A stretch of DNA of 64,000 nucleotides, from assembly GCF_014695975.1 (NCBI RefSeq), contig NZ_JACJPI010000073.1, positions 1 through 64,000 on the forward strand. The letters are read 5' to 3'. Shown one piece after another: positions 62,355-64,000 of this stretch. The notes beneath the pieces were generated by a model. That model had not been told where the DNA came from, did not search any database, and saw only the letters and a program-made list of their open reading frames with translations. Each line of letters starts with the position of its first letter. Within the stretch, counting starts at the first letter, position 1. The DNA comes from Leptolyngbya sp. FACHB-321 (lineage in GTDB: Bacteria; Cyanobacteriota; Cyanobacteriia; Leptolyngbyales; Leptolyngbyaceae). Position numbers and translations under genes: made by a program.

Positions 62355-62891
62355 ATGGCAGTTGAGCCTCGTTTGACGTCTGATGACATCAGTTTTGCAG
62401 ACGCGATCGCCGTCACGCAGGCACTCCTAAACGACCTTGAGCAAGGTAACGTTGATGCTTTTGGGGCAACGGTGCGTGAGTTAGTTCGCAGTGAGAATGG
62501 GGCACGAGGCTTTTTTGTGACGTATTTGAGCGACGATCGCCCGCTAGCCGATCACCTAACACCTACACTCATTGCAGCGCTGCAAACATCACCCGCGATC
62601 GTTGCGCCACTGTTGATCAAAAACCTGGTGATGTCTACAGCAATGGCAATGACGCATCGCCGTAACCAGAATGAGGACTTGGTGCAAGGGTCAGCACGAG
62701 TACGATCGCGCACAACACAACTCATACAAGCACTCCAGTTGCCTCAGGTGCAGGCAGAAGCACAGAGCTTGCTAGGGACGATCGCCACAAAAACAGGAGA
62801 CTATCAAGCGTTCTTAGAGCGCTGGGGGTATGATTTGGAGCAGCAGCAGGCAATGCAACAAACTTTAATCGCGCTGGGTTTTGCTCAATAA
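62355..62891 (+). CDS. Helical hypothetical protein, unknown function
   Basis: A 178-residue soluble protein, predicted mostly helical: FADAIAVTQALLNDLEQGNV, GFFVTYLSDDRPLADHL, AIVAPLLIKNLVMSTAMAMT, GDYQAFLERWGYDLEQQ. It has no membrane segment or signal. I think similar proteins occur widely in cyanobacteria but I cannot name a family. It is divergent from ruvB across a gap that contains GCTGA-type repeat remnants. Confidence 0.65.
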   Translation: MAVEPRLTSDDISFADAIAVTQALLNDLEQGNVDAFGATVRELVRSENGARGFFVTYLSDDRPLADHLTPTLIAALQTSPAIVAPLLIKNLVMSTAMAMTHRRNQNEDLVQGSARVRSRTTQLIQALQLPQVQAEAQSLLGTIATKTGDYQAFLERWGYDLEQQQAMQQTLIALGFAQ

Positions 62892-63108
62892 GCCTGGCTT
62901 CGGAGCCTAAAGCGTTCAGGCAATGGAACCAGAAGCTTGTTTCAGCGTCTCAATAGAGTGATGATGGGCACTCGTCAAAATCTACTTTTCTCTCAATACT
63001 GACAAAGCTTCTAGCCCTTCTGGTTTGTCACATGGTTGACATTGGCACCAAATACAGGGAATTTAGATCAGCAATTGCAACCAGAATTCACTTCGGTTTG
63101 ATCCAAGC

Positions 63109-63984
63109 ATGGCAATCTCACTTCGGAAAAACCTTTCTCGTTCCGAGTCACAGCGCTACTGGGAATTGCTGCGTGTTTTGGTTGAACGCAACCTGAGTGC
63201 TCGCTATCGCGGTTCCATCTTGGGCATCTTCTGGTCGCTGCTGAATCCTCTGACCATGACTGGGCTGTACACGGCGATTTTTGGCGGTATTTTTGCAGAA
63301 GTGTATCACGGCTCGCTGATCAGGTATGCTCTGGCAGCCTTTACAGGGCTAGTGATCATTAACTTCTTTTCAGCAGCCACGTCGCAAGCGCTCACGAGTG
63401 TGGTGGGCAACGGACCCTTACTGAATAAAATCCGTCTGCCCGTCAGCGTTTTTCCAGTGTCAGTGAATGTAGCGAATATCTTCCAGTTTGCCGTGGGTCC
63501 TTTGCCTTTTCTGGCAATCTTTACGGTGATTAACGTCCGGCATCATGTTTTAGAAACCATGACCACGCCGTTGTCACTGCCAGATTTGGTCGGGACGATC
63601 GTTACTAAAAGTTTGATTAATCTAGCAATTTTTCCGCTACCGTTTCTGGCGCTCGTACTGGTTTGTTTAGGCGCGGGTTTTCTTGTTGCGGGCTTGTTTG
63701 TCTTCTTTCGAGACTTACCTTACTTTTACGAATTGATTGTCTTTGTGCTGTGGATTAGTAGCCCTGTATTTTACCCAGCCTCCATTGTGCCACCACAAGT
63801 AAGACCCTTCTTAGACCTGAATCCGCTCTTTCCCATCATCGAAAGTACCCGTCAGATTGTGTTGTCAGGCGAACCGCCAGAGGTAGGTATGCTAGTGCGT
63901 GCGCTGTTGGGCGGCTTAATTATCTTTGGGCTGGGATGGAGTTGTTTCCGATCCTGGCGATCGCAGTTTATGGACTTACTCTAA
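63109..63984 (+). CDS. ABC-2 permease of a polysaccharide / O-antigen exporter
   Basis: A 291-residue ABC-2 type permease (Wzm/KpsM/TagG group) with six membrane helices. Family signatures are YWELLRVLVERNLSARYRGS, ILGIFWSLLNPLTMTGLYTA, LNKIRLPVSVFPVSVNVANI and the late IVFVLWISSPVFYPASIVPP, LDLNPLFPIIESTRQIVL. It should export a surface glycan with an ATPase subunit, whose gene starts immediately after its stop (TAAATG) at the window edge. Confidence 0.92.
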   Translation: MAISLRKNLSRSESQRYWELLRVLVERNLSARYRGSILGIFWSLLNPLTMTGLYTAIFGGIFAEVYHGSLIRYALAAFTGLVIINFFSAATSQALTSVVGNGPLLNKIRLPVSVFPVSVNVANIFQFAVGPLPFLAIFTVINVRHHVLETMTTPLSLPDLVGTIVTKSLINLAIFPLPFLALVLVCLGAGFLVAGLFVFFRDLPYFYELIVFVLWISSPVFYPASIVPPQVRPFLDLNPLFPIIESTRQIVLSGEPPEVGMLVRALLGGLIIFGLGWSCFRSWRSQFMDLL

Positions 63985-64000
63985 ATGGAAGTAATTCGCC
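63985..64000 (+). CDS. Start of the ABC exporter ATPase gene (partial)
   Basis: An ATG directly abuts the permease stop and reads MEVIR before the window ends. Cyanobacterial Wzt-type ATPases that follow such permeases commonly begin in this way, so this is almost certainly the ATP-binding partner, cut by the window edge. Only five codons are visible. Confidence 0.6.

Overview
The window comes from a cyanobacterium. The evidence is the HIP1 octamer GCGATCGC scattered throughout, a gas vesicle (gvp) cluster in cyanobacterial order, psbQ (lipoprotein form), a plant-type ferredoxin, the PSII S4-domain protein, the plastid-type ribosomal protein PSRP-3/Ycf65, and a Npun_R2479-type HD protein. Heptanucleotide tandem repeats of the cyanobacterial STRR kind occur between genes and inside two reading frames. 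The genus cannot be fixed from this window; a filamentous, non-marine lineage is plausible but is inference.

Layout. 0.2-2.1 kb: glycyl-tRNA synthetase alpha subunit and a convergent ChaN-like protein. 2.4-7.6 kb: gvpA-C-N-J-K-F-G on the plus strand, with stem-loops after gvpA and after gvpJ; a small coiled-coil gene at 8.2-8.5 kb may be a further accessory. GvpC and GvpN end in the same approximately 53-residue winged-helix-like domain, and GvpK ends in a GvpA/GvpJ-like segment. 8.7-15.8 kb: ferredoxin, PSII S4 protein, topoisomerase IB, a frameshifted DUF167 gene, and a minus-strand lipid-type group (alpha/beta hydrolase, CFA-synthase-like methyltransferase, acyl-lipid desaturase). 16-19.8 kb: a helical protein, a small beta-barrel porin and an RsbRD-type histidine kinase.

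20.2-38.2 kb is dominated by signalling. A CHASE3-HAMP-GAF hybrid kinase with three receivers is followed by cheR, cheB and a REC-PAS kinase with no chemoreceptor nearby. There is a second REC-kinase and a large hybrid kinase. The latter's N-terminus reproduces the copper/ethylene-binding residues of plant ETR1 with exact spacing, and it also carries a cyanobacteriochrome-like GAF domain. Between these lie an FG-GAP/zinc-metalloprotease protein, an S9 peptidase and a lone Nif11-type peptide gene.

38.7-64 kb is mostly housekeeping: a glycosidase-like protein, an HD protein, an ECF sigma factor, a Nudix protein with a degenerate box, a membrane protein kinase homologue lacking both catalytic aspartates, YciI, 2'-5' RNA ligase, RibD coupled to a GGCT-like protein, an M20 amidohydrolase, PsbQ, an FAD oxidoreductase, PBP1C with an in-frame repeat-derived insert, a minor pilin, GlgB, PSRP-3, a HAD phosphatase, a TPR protein, a methyltransferase, RuvB and a polysaccharide-type ABC permease whose ATPase gene begins at the right edge. 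No tRNA, rRNA, CRISPR array, transposase or prophage was recognised.
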